Shown here piece after piece: positions 29,693 to 37,942 of a stretch of DNA of 64,000 nucleotides. Origin of the DNA: DATAOG01 sp963753685 (GTDB lineage: Bacteria > Pseudomonadota > Alphaproteobacteria > Geminicoccales > Geminicoccaceae). The stretch covers positions 1-64,000 of the forward strand of contig CAVWDE010000028.1 in the NCBI GenBank assembly GCA_963753685.1, written 5' to 3'. How positions within the stretch are numbered: position 1 is the first letter of the stretch; each line of letters begins with the position of its first letter. The notes below the pieces were generated by a model that was given only the letters and a program-made list of their open reading frames with translations, searched no databases and was not told the DNA's origin. The position numbers and the translations under genes were made by a program.

Positions 29693-31396
29693 ATGAGACT
29701 CTTAAAGTACGCGGCAGCCTTTGGGGTGGCCTTGCTGCCCTTGGCGGCAGCCGCCTACAGTCCGGTGACCGACGCCAGACTGACCAATCCGGAGCCTGAG
29801 AACTGGCTGCAGATCCGCGGCAACTATCAAGGCTGGATGTACAGCCCGCTCGACCAGATCAACACCACCAACGTCAAGCATCTGACGCCGGTCTGGGCCT
29901 ATGCGACCGGGGTGACGTCCGGCCACGAGGCGCCGCCGATCGTCAACAACGGCGTGATGTTCGTGGTCACGCCGTACAATCAGGTCCTGGCCCTGAACGC
30001 CGCGACCGGCAATCTGATCTGGAAGTACAAGCGCGAGCTGCCGGAAGGTTTCAGCGCCCTCCACAACACCACGCGCGGCATCGCGCTCTATGGTGACAAA
30101 GTCTATCTGGCGGGCCAGGACGCGGTGCTGGTGGCGCTCGACGCCGCAACCGGCAAGGTGGCGTGGGAAAGCCCGGTCGAGGACTGGCACACCGGCTACT
30201 ACATGACCATGGCGCCGCTGGTCGTGAACGGCAAGGTCATGGTCGGCTGCTCCGGCGGCGAGTACGGCATCCGCGGCTTCGTCCAGGCCTTCGACTCCGA
30301 GAGCGGCAAGTCGGTGTGGAAGACCTACACCGTCCCCGGTCCCGGCGAGCCCGGTCACGACACCTGGCAGGGCGACACCTGGAAGCGCGGTGGCGCCTCG
30401 ATCTGGATGACCGGCACCTACGACCCCAAGAGCAAGATCTCCTTCTGGGGCACCGGCAACGGTTCGCCCTGGTTCGGCGATCAGCGCCCGGGCGACAACC
30501 TCTACACTTCCTCGACCGTCGCGATCGACCCCGAGACCGGCGCGATCAAGGGCCACTTCCAGTACCAGTGGAACGAGTCCTGGGACTGGGACGAGATGAA
30601 CGCGCCGATGATCATCGACTTCCAGAAGGACGGCAAGGAAGTCAGCGGTCTGATCCATCCGGCGCGTGACGGCTATCTGTGGTGGCTGGAGCGCAGCAGC
30701 AGCGGCGCCATCAAGTTCATGGACGCCAAGCCTTACGTGAAGCAGACGGTCTTCAAGAGCATCGATTCGACCACCGGTCGGGCGACGTACAACGAGGACC
30801 ACAAGCCGGGCACCGGCAAGGAGGCCGACTTCTGCCCGTCGCTGTGGGGCGGCAAGGACTGGCCCTATGCAGCCTACAACCCGCAGACCGGCATGATCTA
30901 CATCCCGGCCAACGACAACCACTGCGGCCATCTGGAAGGCAAGAAGGAAGAGTACGTGGCCGGCCAGTGGTGGACCGGCGTGTCGATCCCCGACATCGGC
31001 TTCACGGTCGACAAGAACGCGCGCTCCTTCGGTGAGATCCAGGCGTGGGATGTCAGCACCGGCCAGCGTGGCTGGACCCATCTGTTCAACGACAGCATGA
31101 ACTGGGGCCCGATCCTGACCACCGGCGGCAACCTGGTGTTCGATGGCGGCACCAACGACCGTATGTTCCGGGCGTTCGACGCCAAGACCGGCGAGGAACT
31201 CTGGCACTTCAAGACCAACTCCGGGGTCGAGGCGCCGCCCTCCACGTTCGAGGTCGACGGTGTCCAGTACATCGCCGTGCAGTCCGGCTGGGGCATCGAC
31301 GCCGCCGGCCAGCAGAACCTGATCAACAACGTCCTCGGCGAGCACGTCGACGTGCCGCAGGGCGGGGTGATCTGGGTGTTCGCGCTCGGGCAGTAA
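29693..31396 (+). CDS. PQQ-dependent alcohol dehydrogenase, lanthanide-type (DxD) active site
   Basis: This 567-residue secreted quinoprotein has a signal peptide (about residues 1-21) and an eight-bladed tryptophan-docking propeller with repeats such as LNAATGNLIW and LDAATGKVAW. By comparison with methanol dehydrogenase the metal and PQQ residues are E190 (GGEYGIRG), N256 (GTGNGSPW) and catalytic D298. In NESWDWDEMN, D300 lies two residues after the catalytic Asp; this second Asp marks XoxF/ExaF/PedH-type lanthanide enzymes. The vicinal Cys-Cys pair of the family is missing (the region reads ALHNTTRG, 122-129). There is no cytochrome c domain, so an external acceptor is needed. ATG at 29693 follows GGGGAG. 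The alcohol substrate is unknown. Confidence 0.92.
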   Translation: MRLLKYAAAFGVALLPLAAAAYSPVTDARLTNPEPENWLQIRGNYQGWMYSPLDQINTTNVKHLTPVWAYATGVTSGHEAPPIVNNGVMFVVTPYNQVLALNAATGNLIWKYKRELPEGFSALHNTTRGIALYGDKVYLAGQDAVLVALDAATGKVAWESPVEDWHTGYYMTMAPLVVNGKVMVGCSGGEYGIRGFVQAFDSESGKSVWKTYTVPGPGEPGHDTWQGDTWKRGGASIWMTGTYDPKSKISFWGTGNGSPWFGDQRPGDNLYTSSTVAIDPETGAIKGHFQYQWNESWDWDEMNAPMIIDFQKDGKEVSGLIHPARDGYLWWLERSSSGAIKFMDAKPYVKQTVFKSIDSTTGRATYNEDHKPGTGKEADFCPSLWGGKDWPYAAYNPQTGMIYIPANDNHCGHLEGKKEEYVAGQWWTGVSIPDIGFTVDKNARSFGEIQAWDVSTGQRGWTHLFNDSMNWGPILTTGGNLVFDGGTNDRMFRAFDAKTGEELWHFKTNSGVEAPPSTFEVDGVQYIAVQSGWGIDAAGQQNLINNVLGEHVDVPQGGVIWVFALGQ

Positions 31397-31476
31397 CCGG
31401 GCAACGCTTCGCTGCCAGGCCAGCCGCGCACCAGGCGGCTGGCCGAGCGGCGCGGTAGATGATAATGAGAGCTCAT

Positions 31477-31506
31477 CGGGTCAGTCGCCGCCAGGTGGCT
31501 GACCCG
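31477..31506 (+). terminator. Terminator- or attenuator-like hairpin after the PQQ dehydrogenase gene
   Basis: CGGGTCAG (31477-31484) pairs with CTGACCCG (31499-31506), with partial pairing continuing inward. A T-containing CTCTTGTC follows but no long T run. It lies between the dehydrogenase and the small secreted-protein genes, so it may end the first transcript or dampen read-through. Confidence 0.45.
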
Positions 31507-31547
31507 CTCTTGTCCCGAGCAGCATGATCCTTTGAGGGGTTAAGGCG

Positions 31548-31976
31548 ATGCGGCGTGGCTTCTGTCTGGCTCTGGGTTGCGCGGCGCTGATCGGCGTCGC
31601 CTCGACCGGTACCCTGAGTGCCGATTCGGGTTTCACGCGGCCCTACATGATCAATCTCGAGAACGTGTCCGGCAAGGTCGGCGTGAAGACGGCGCTGGTC
31701 GCCAAGCTGACCCTCCCGGACGGCTACCAGGTGCTGGACGCGTATCGCAACCGGGTGGTCGAGCTGTCGTCCTACGACGACGGCGTCGCGTTCGAACAGA
31801 AGGTCGTGATCGGCACGGTCAAGAGTAACGCCCTGGAGTTCGTGGTCGGCGTGACCCCGACCAAGCCCGGCGCCCATGCGATCAACGGCGTGTTCCGGGT
31901 CGGCTACTTCAACGACGGCGGCCGGATGGACATGGTGTCCCTGCCGCTGATCGCGACCGTCACCGGCACCGAGTAG
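31548..31976 (+). CDS. Small secreted protein of unknown function
   Basis: This 142-residue protein has a signal peptide (about residues 1-25) and a mature part of alternating short hydrophobic strands (for example KVGVKTALVAKLTL and ALEFVVGVTPT), suggesting a beta-sandwich domain. I do not recognise a family. ATG at 31548 follows GAGGGG. It lies 150 bases after the PQQ dehydrogenase and 29 bases before another exported protein, so a periplasmic accessory role is an inference from position only. Confidence 0.72.
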   Translation: MRRGFCLALGCAALIGVASTGTLSADSGFTRPYMINLENVSGKVGVKTALVAKLTLPDGYQVLDAYRNRVVELSSYDDGVAFEQKVVIGTVKSNALEFVVGVTPTKPGAHAINGVFRVGYFNDGGRMDMVSLPLIATVTGTE

Positions 31977-32005
31977 CGTAGCCGGTCGTTTCGGCGGAGG
32001 CCGCA

Positions 32006-32641
32006 ATGCAAGCCAGAACCTGCCTGCCGGTCGTGCTCCTTCTGCTCGCGACGCTGGTGGCGGCCGGCGCCTCCGACGCGCGCGCGCAGGACCTCTACCG
32101 CGTGCGGGGCACGCTCAAGAGCGTGGCGGCCGACCAGCTGGTCATCACCAGCCGCGAGGGCGAGGTGATGGGCTTCCAGCTCAGTCCCGATCTCGGTGTC
32201 TACGCCGTCACGCCTGCGACCATCGACGACGTCAAGCAGGGCCAGTTCGTCGGCCTGACCACGGTCACGACCGGCGACCGGCAGGTCGCCCTGGAGGCGC
32301 ATCTGTTCGCCGACGACCTGCGCGGCCTGGGCGAGGGGCATTATGCCTGGGACCTGGTCAAGGGGCCCAACATGATGACCAACGCGACCGTGGCTCAGAT
32401 CAAGGACGTGGGCGCCGACCGGCAGCTCAAGGTCGACTACCAGGCGGGCGAGCCGAAGGTCGCCGGTACCCAGACCATCTACCTGCCGCCCGACGTGCCG
32501 ATCGTGCACATGGCCAAGGCCGATCGTTCGCTGCTGGCGCCCGGCAAGGACGCGGTCCTGCTGGTCAAGCCGGATCCCAACCGGACCCCGGTCGTGGTGG
32601 CCGCCGTGGTCGGCGATCAGGGCGCCAAGCCGCCCATGTGA
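32006..32641 (+). CDS. Exported protein of unknown function
   Basis: This 211-residue protein has a signal peptide (about residues 1-28, ending ARAQ). The following region, VRGTLKSVAADQLVITSREGEV (about residues 33-54; fragments VRGTLKSV and QLVITSREG), is reminiscent of small beta-barrel DUF5666-like domains. The second half contains an Asp/Pro-rich stretch, LPPDVPIVHMAKAD. I cannot assign a function. It follows the previous secreted protein closely, and its stop overlaps the start of the next gene (GTGA), so the three are probably one operon. Confidence 0.72.
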   Translation: MQARTCLPVVLLLLATLVAAGASDARAQDLYRVRGTLKSVAADQLVITSREGEVMGFQLSPDLGVYAVTPATIDDVKQGQFVGLTTVTTGDRQVALEAHLFADDLRGLGEGHYAWDLVKGPNMMTNATVAQIKDVGADRQLKVDYQAGEPKVAGTQTIYLPPDVPIVHMAKADRSLLAPGKDAVLLVKPDPNRTPVVVAAVVGDQGAKPPM

Positions 32642-33009
32642 CCGCCGCCGCCTTGGGTAGCAGGCGGCGCCGCGCACTGGCGACCGCGCTGGCGCTCGCC
32701 TGCGGCATCGCGCCTCCGGCCGCCGCCGATCCGCGGCCGGGTCCGGATCAGGAGCCAGCCGGCGCCGAGGCGGCGCATTGCGCCACGCTGATCGCCCTGT
32801 TCGACGACATCATCATCAGCCGGTTCGACTACCAGATCCTGATGCTCGAGGACTACGAGCTGGCCGAGGCCCGGCAGTGGCGTGACCGCGCCGAGGCCGA
32901 TTGCGCCGCCGGCCGGTACTTCTTCGGGACCGGCCTGATCGAGAGCGCGCTCCGGCAGATCGGGGTGGTGCCCGAACCCAACGATCCCCGGCAGCCGGAC
33001 CCCCATTAG
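32638..33009 (+). CDS. Small exported protein of unknown function
   Basis: This 123-residue protein starts with GTG at 32638, overlapping the preceding stop by four bases. A basic start (SRRRRALATALALACG) and AAADP at about residue 30 form a signal peptide. The mature part is helical, with two cysteines (CATLIALFDDII and DCAAGRYFFG) that could form one disulfide. Family unknown. It is the third secreted protein downstream of the PQQ dehydrogenase. Confidence 0.65.
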   Translation: MTAAALGSRRRRALATALALACGIAPPAAADPRPGPDQEPAGAEAAHCATLIALFDDIIISRFDYQILMLEDYELAEARQWRDRAEADCAAGRYFFGTGLIESALRQIGVVPEPNDPRQPDPH

Positions 33010-33339
33010 TCTGACCAGCCTCATCCGCGTTTTGGCAAGCGATCTGGGGTTCGAGCCGGCGTTGACGCAACGGTACGGCCTGGGTCACCTGGTCGGCGCT
33101 CGCCAGTCCCTTCCCCCGCTTGCTCGGGCTGCTGGCGGCCGCTACGAAATGGCCGGGTGGCGGCCTAGCGGCTTCCCGTGCCGCCGCCTGCCAACGGCGT
33201 GATGCCGGGCACCCAATGCGGTCTTCGGATGGCACTGGATGGCGGGCGCGAAGGCTTCGATCATGCGGCGTCGGAAGCTGCGCGCGCCGGCAAGGATGGT
33301 CCGTCGGGTTCGAGGAGGCGGGACAACCAGGAGTTCTGC
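33010..33339. other. Gene-free stretch before the MFS transporter
   Basis: I see no recognisable coding or RNA feature in these 330 bases. The reading frame of the MFS gene is open through the right half, but its composition there is Arg/Gly-rich and unlike a membrane protein. A promoter for the transporter is expected, but no clear -35/-10 pair stands out. Confidence 0.35.
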
Positions 33340-34575
33340 ATGGCTCAGCCTGTCGACTACCGACGGAACTATGCGCTCCATCTGGTGGGTGGCGGTTTTC
33401 TGTTCGTCGCGCTGCAGTTCGGCAACATGCGTCTGGTGATCCCCTGGATCGATACCCAGCGGGGGGTCGCCTATTTCCTGGTCGCGCTCATCCTGCCGAT
33501 CCTCCAGTTCGGCCTGATCGCCGCCCAACTCGGCAGCGCGCCGCTGATGTCCCGATTTGTGATGCGCAGGCAGCCGGTGGTTGGGTTCGGCCTGGTCCTG
33601 GTGGCCGCCCTCCTGGGGATCATTGGCGCTGCGGGGATTGCTACGGCCTCGCTGGCCGGTCTCGCGCTGCTGCTGTGCGTGCTCTTCTTTGGCGTCGGCC
33701 ACGGTGCCCTCAACGTCGGCTACGACGATCTGGTGGCCAAGACCATCCCCGAGCCGCTCCTGGGCCGGCTGGTCGCGCACCGCGCAGCTCTGGGCGGCAC
33801 CCTCACCCTGGTGCTGTCGCTGGCGGTGCTGCTCTTCCTGCCCACGGTCGAGGGCAACCAGGAGCTGCTGCTCTGGCTGGCCGTGGCCGGCTGGCTGGGG
33901 GTCATCCTGACCTACGCCGCGCTCAGCGAGCCGCCGAGCCCGGCGATCCGCAAACCATTCACCCTGGCCGAGCTGAGCCGTGGCTACGGCTTGATCCAGG
34001 CCTATCCTTGGTTTCGACGGCTCCTGATCGCTCGGACCCTGCTCCTGAGCGTCGAGTTGGCGATCCCGTTCTACGCCATCCATGCCGCCACGATCCACGA
34101 CCCGACCGCCCAGAATCTGACCGTGTTCGTGATCGCGAGCGGCATTGGCGTGATCTCGAGCGGCCTGCTCTGGGCCAGGTCGTCCGATCGCGCCCGCATG
34201 GCGGCAGGCGCCGCCGTCGCCCTGGTCGCCGGCGTCCTGACCCTGGTCATCGATGGCATCGAGGACCTGCAGATCCCCTATTTCCACGGCATCGTCTTCG
34301 TGCTTTTGACCATCGCGGAGCAAGGCGCCATCCAGGGCCAGATCACCTACATGATGGACCATGCGCCAGCGGCGGACCGGCCAATCCTGATCGCCACCGC
34401 CAACGCCTCGATGCGGACGGTGGGCATCGCAGTCGCTCTGGTCCTCGGCGCCGCCGGCCACTTGCACGACATCCGGACGCCGCTGGTGGTGCTGATGGCG
34501 TTCAATGCCGCGGCGGCACTCTATGCCCTGCGGGCCTTCGAGACGGATCAGGTGGCGGTGGCGCCCGGCGATTGA
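33340..34575 (+). CDS. MFS transporter
   Basis: This 411-residue inner-membrane protein has about twelve hydrophobic segments in two halves, with a basic loop after the sixth. A motif-A-like turn SRFVMRRQP follows the second segment. ATG at 33340 has an AGGAG site. The substrate is unknown. It converges with an iron-siderophore-type ABC importer, and MFS proteins in such settings sometimes export the siderophore or import the loaded one. That link is positional only. Confidence 0.85.
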   Translation: MAQPVDYRRNYALHLVGGGFLFVALQFGNMRLVIPWIDTQRGVAYFLVALILPILQFGLIAAQLGSAPLMSRFVMRRQPVVGFGLVLVAALLGIIGAAGIATASLAGLALLLCVLFFGVGHGALNVGYDDLVAKTIPEPLLGRLVAHRAALGGTLTLVLSLAVLLFLPTVEGNQELLLWLAVAGWLGVILTYAALSEPPSPAIRKPFTLAELSRGYGLIQAYPWFRRLLIARTLLLSVELAIPFYAIHAATIHDPTAQNLTVFVIASGIGVISSGLLWARSSDRARMAAGAAVALVAGVLTLVIDGIEDLQIPYFHGIVFVLLTIAEQGAIQGQITYMMDHAPAADRPILIATANASMRTVGIAVALVLGAAGHLHDIRTPLVVLMAFNAAAALYALRAFETDQVAVAPGD

Positions 34576-34719
34576 CGGGCCCAACGCCCGGCGGGCGGTC
34601 GCGCCGCGCGTGGCGTAGCCGTGGTATGCGGCGCTCGCTGGTCGCCGACCGCTGCGCGATCAGGCGGGCCGTCGACGTGCCTTTCGGATGGCGCGCCGGC
34701 TCCAAGGCAGCCGTCGCGC

Positions 34720-35478
34720 TCAGGAGAACACGGGCACCAGGCTGGTGATGCGATGGCCGTTCTGGCTCACCTGCACCTTGCGCATCCCGATGCCGTACAG
34801 CCGCCCCAGCGCCGCCTCGGTCATGACCTCGGCCGCGGCGCCGAAGCTGTGCTCCTCCACGTCCTGCATCAGGAGCGCCCGGTCGGCGACGTGGATCGCA
34901 TGCTGCGGATAGTGCGAGGCGAAGACCACGCTCAGGCGGCCTTCGCGCGACACCCGGCGAATGGTCGACAGGATGACGTCCTGATTGTGGAAATCGAGCG
35001 CCGAGGCCGGCTCGTCCAGGATCAGCAGATCGCACTCCGACGCCAGCGCCCGCGCGATCAGGACCAGTTGGCGCTCGCCGCCGCTCAGCTCGTCGATCCG
35101 CCGGGTCTCGAAGTTCAGGATGCCGAGCGCGTCCAGCGCGTTCCGCGCGACCTGGTAGTCCGGCGCGCGCGGGACGGCGAACATGCCGAGATGGCGCGCC
35201 CGCCCCATCAGCACCACGTCGAGCACAGAGTAGGCAAACGGCAGGCTGCCGCTCTGCGGCACGTAGCCGATCGCGCCGCGCACCTGCGCCCTGCCCTCCG
35301 ACCAGCGTTGCAGGCCGAGCAGCGCCCGCAGCAAGGTCGTCTTGCCCCGGCCATTGCGGCCGAGGATGGCGAGGGTCTCTCCTCGCGCCAGCGTGAAGGA
35401 CAGGCGGCGAAAGATCCACCTCCGGTCGAAGGCCACGCCGGCGCCGTCGACCTCGATCACGCTGCCGGCCTCAGCCAT
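34720..35478 (-). CDS. ABC transporter ATP-binding protein, metallophore/cobalamin type (FecE/BtuD-like)
   Basis: This ATPase of about 252 residues has Walker A GRNGRGKTT, the signature LSGGERQLV, Walker B LLILDEPASALD and the switch region FASHYPQHA. The sequence is closest to FepC/FecE/BtuD ATPases. ATG at 35478 overlaps the permease stop by eight bases, showing tight coupling; an in-frame upstream start at 35496 is less likely. It is the third gene of a leftward importer operon (binding protein, permease, ATPase). Confidence 0.92.
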   Translation of the reverse strand: MAEAGSVIEVDGAGVAFDRRWIFRRLSFTLARGETLAILGRNGRGKTTLLRALLGLQRWSEGRAQVRGAIGYVPQSGSLPFAYSVLDVVLMGRARHLGMFAVPRAPDYQVARNALDALGILNFETRRIDELSGGERQLVLIARALASECDLLILDEPASALDFHNQDVILSTIRRVSREGRLSVVFASHYPQHAIHVADRALLMQDVEEHSFGAAAEVMTEAALGRLYGIGMRKVQVSQNGHRITSLVPVFS

Positions 35479-36538
35479 TGCGCCAGCCCGCGGCATAGGT
35501 CCGCCGCAGCAGCAAGGCGAACACCGGGGCCCCGATCAACGCGGTGATGATCCCGAGCGGGATCTCGGCCGCGGTCGCGGTCCGCGCCAGGTCGTCGATG
35601 ACAAGCAGGTACATGGCGCCGACCGCGGCCGAGGCCGGCAACAGGACCTTGTGGTCGGGCCCGACGATCATGCGCGCCAGATGGGGCATGACCAGGCCAA
35701 CCCAGCCGATCACGCCGGCGACCGCCACCACGGCCGCGGAGATCAGGGCCACCGCGCCGAGGATCAACCACCGGGTCCGCTCGACCGGGACCCCGAGCGA
35801 CTGGGCCTCCTCCTCGCCAAGCGAGAGGACGTTGATCCGGAACCGGAGGCCGTAGATCAGCAATCCGCCGAGCACGATCGGAGCTGTCAGGATCGCGACA
35901 TCGGACCAGCTGATGCTGGCGAAGCTGCCCATCAGCCAGTAGACGATCGACGGCAGCTTGTTGTCCGGGTCGGCGACGAACTTGATCAGGGAGATCAGCG
36001 CCGAGAAGAAGGCGCTGGTCACCACGCCGGCCAGAACCAGCAGGAGGATCGGCGCCTGACTGGTGATCCTGCTCATGAGGTAGACGATCGCGATCGCCAG
36101 GAACCCGGCGATGAACGCGAACGTCACGGTGATCGCAGCGCTCTCGAAGAGCAGAATGGCAAGCGCGCCGCCGAACGCGGCCCCGGACGACACCCCGATG
36201 ATCTGCGGGCCGACCAGCGGGTTGCGGAAGACGCCCTGGAGTGCTGCGCCGGCGATCGCAAGGCCGGCGCCGCCCAGACACGCCACCAGGATCCGAGGCA
36301 GCCGGATCAAGTCCACCACCCGCTCTTCCGGCAACGTCCAGATGACGTCGATCGGGATCAGGTGATGGAACAGAATTGCCGCGACATGGGAGAGCGGAAT
36401 CCCGTACCGTCCCATGGAGAGCGACACGACCAGCAGGATCGGGGCGAGTATCAGCACCCCGATCCAAAAGATGCGGACGCTCCCCGACCGCGTGCCCGAG
36501 GCCGAGCGCAGCGCTAACGACCGAGCAGCCATGACCAA
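35471..36538 (-). CDS. FecCD family ABC transporter permease
   Basis: This 355-residue inner-membrane permease has about ten membrane segments. It carries the family patterns RLPRILVACLGGAGLAIAG (near residue 80), GALLQ-like GAALQGVFRNPL, and the coupling motif GWVGLVMPHLARM near residue 275. It belongs to the group that imports ferric siderophores, heme or cobalamin. The binding-protein gene ends 14 bases upstream. Confidence 0.95.
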   Translation of the reverse strand: MVMAARSLALRSASGTRSGSVRIFWIGVLILAPILLVVSLSMGRYGIPLSHVAAILFHHLIPIDVIWTLPEERVVDLIRLPRILVACLGGAGLAIAGAALQGVFRNPLVGPQIIGVSSGAAFGGALAILLFESAAITVTFAFIAGFLAIAIVYLMSRITSQAPILLLVLAGVVTSAFFSALISLIKFVADPDNKLPSIVYWLMGSFASISWSDVAILTAPIVLGGLLIYGLRFRINVLSLGEEEAQSLGVPVERTRWLILGAVALISAAVVAVAGVIGWVGLVMPHLARMIVGPDHKVLLPASAAVGAMYLLVIDDLARTATAAEIPLGIITALIGAPVFALLLRRTYAAGWRNG

Positions 36539-36552
36539 GCCGATCCTCGTAG

Positions 36553-37653
36553 CTAGTTGCTGCTGCCGTTGCTCGGCTGCTTCCCGAACATCTCGCGATA
36601 GTGGGCGCTGTCGGCATTGGCCGCCCAGTGTATGACGCTGTCGACGTCGGCGTCGGACGGGCTATGCCCATACAGCTCGACGTACTTTTCCTTGATCGTG
36701 GCGCGCAGATCCCAATGGAACCGGTCAGGATAGGCGAGCATCGCCATCCACATCCAGACCAGCGGGCCCTCGAGTTCGGCCGGGTCCAGGCGCGGCGTCT
36801 TGTAGACCCGCCGATTCGCCACCGCCGAGACGCTGGCCAGCACCGGGTCGGCGTACATGTCCGCGGGCGTCGCTTTCAGGTCATAGAAGTTGATGAAGAT
36901 GATGTCGGGATTCCAGGCCAGGATCTGCTCGGCATCGACCGTTCCCCTGGGCTGGTTCAAGCCAGCCTCGAACGCCAGGTTGCGCAAGCCCGGCGCCTGG
37001 AAGAAGAACTCGTTGCGCTCGAACACCGCGAGCTCATCGCTGCGATAGCGATCAAAGAAGATCATCCGCGCCCGGTTCGCGAGCGGGACGTCGGCCAGCT
37101 TCTGCCCGATCGCCGCGAGCACATCATCCTGCCAGGCGAGAAAGGCCGTGGTTCGGTCGCGCTTGCCGAGCAGCTCGCCGACGATTTCAATGTGCCCGCG
37201 CTCGATCGCGTGGGTGCCATAGTCGAGGCCGACCACGGTCAGCCCGACCTTCTCCATCGGCTCGATGTATTCTTCGGTCCGGCGCGCCCACTGAATGACG
37301 ACATCTGGGTTGACCTTCAGCACCTCCTCGACATTGGGAATGAAGCCATTGCCCACCACCCGCGTGTCGATGCTGGCGATCTCGGGGAAGAACCGTCCGA
37401 GAACACTGTCCATCAGCACCGCCTGGGCGGCCGGATGCATGCCCGTGAGATGCTTGGTGCCGCCGTCGATCCCGATGATCACGTCCGGGATCGGCTTCGG
37501 CAGGGCGATGACGCTGGTCGCCGGCTGTGCGAGCGTGATCAGCTTGCCGCGCTGGTCCTTGAACGTGATTTCCGCGGATTGGATGGAAATCGAGGTCATC
37601 ACCAGGATCGCGAAGCTCATGACCAAGGGGATCGGCCAACGCGCCGCCATCAT
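36553..37653 (-). CDS. FepB/BtuF-type ABC transporter substrate-binding protein
   Basis: This 366-residue periplasmic protein has a signal peptide at about residues 1-27, followed by TFKDQRGKLITL, a typical start for iron-complex binding proteins. The helical backbone and the late motif VANRRVYKTP also fit the FepB/BtuF fold. ATG at 37653 (two ATGs in tandem) follows a GGGGGAG site; the frame is open upstream but lacks a signal peptide. No cobalamin-riboswitch box is visible upstream, which argues weakly for a siderophore or other metal complex. Confidence 0.88.
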   Translation of the reverse strand: MMAARWPIPLVMSFAILVMTSISIQSAEITFKDQRGKLITLAQPATSVIALPKPIPDVIIGIDGGTKHLTGMHPAAQAVLMDSVLGRFFPEIASIDTRVVGNGFIPNVEEVLKVNPDVVIQWARRTEEYIEPMEKVGLTVVGLDYGTHAIERGHIEIVGELLGKRDRTTAFLAWQDDVLAAIGQKLADVPLANRARMIFFDRYRSDELAVFERNEFFFQAPGLRNLAFEAGLNQPRGTVDAEQILAWNPDIIFINFYDLKATPADMYADPVLASVSAVANRRVYKTPRLDPAELEGPLVWMWMAMLAYPDRFHWDLRATIKEKYVELYGHSPSDADVDSVIHWAANADSAHYREMFGKQPSNGSSN

Positions 37654-37942
37654 ACCCAGTATCTCCCCCGCAAGGCTGTGGCTGAACGGCGTTCCGTACC
37701 CTTCAGGCCACGCCATCCTGGTCCCGACATTGCCCGAATGCCGGTCGTTGACAGACGATGGTACGCACCCCAGAGGCGAAGAGCAAGCGCGGGTCCAGAA
37801 CCGAAGCGGGCCGGGCGCCCGCTCATCTGTCGCACAATGCTCGCCACGCCCACCCAGCCGGGCCAAAGAGCGATCGCGACCTGCTCACCGACGTCGACCC
37901 GCGCGCGCCGTCCGCGTCGGCCTCACGCGCTCTGATCGACCA

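Noticed and set aside
37654..37942. Cobalamin riboswitch upstream of the FepB/BtuF-like gene
   Set aside because: I looked for the B12-box core GCCACTG on the coding strand and did not find it; no supporting stem pattern was apparent.
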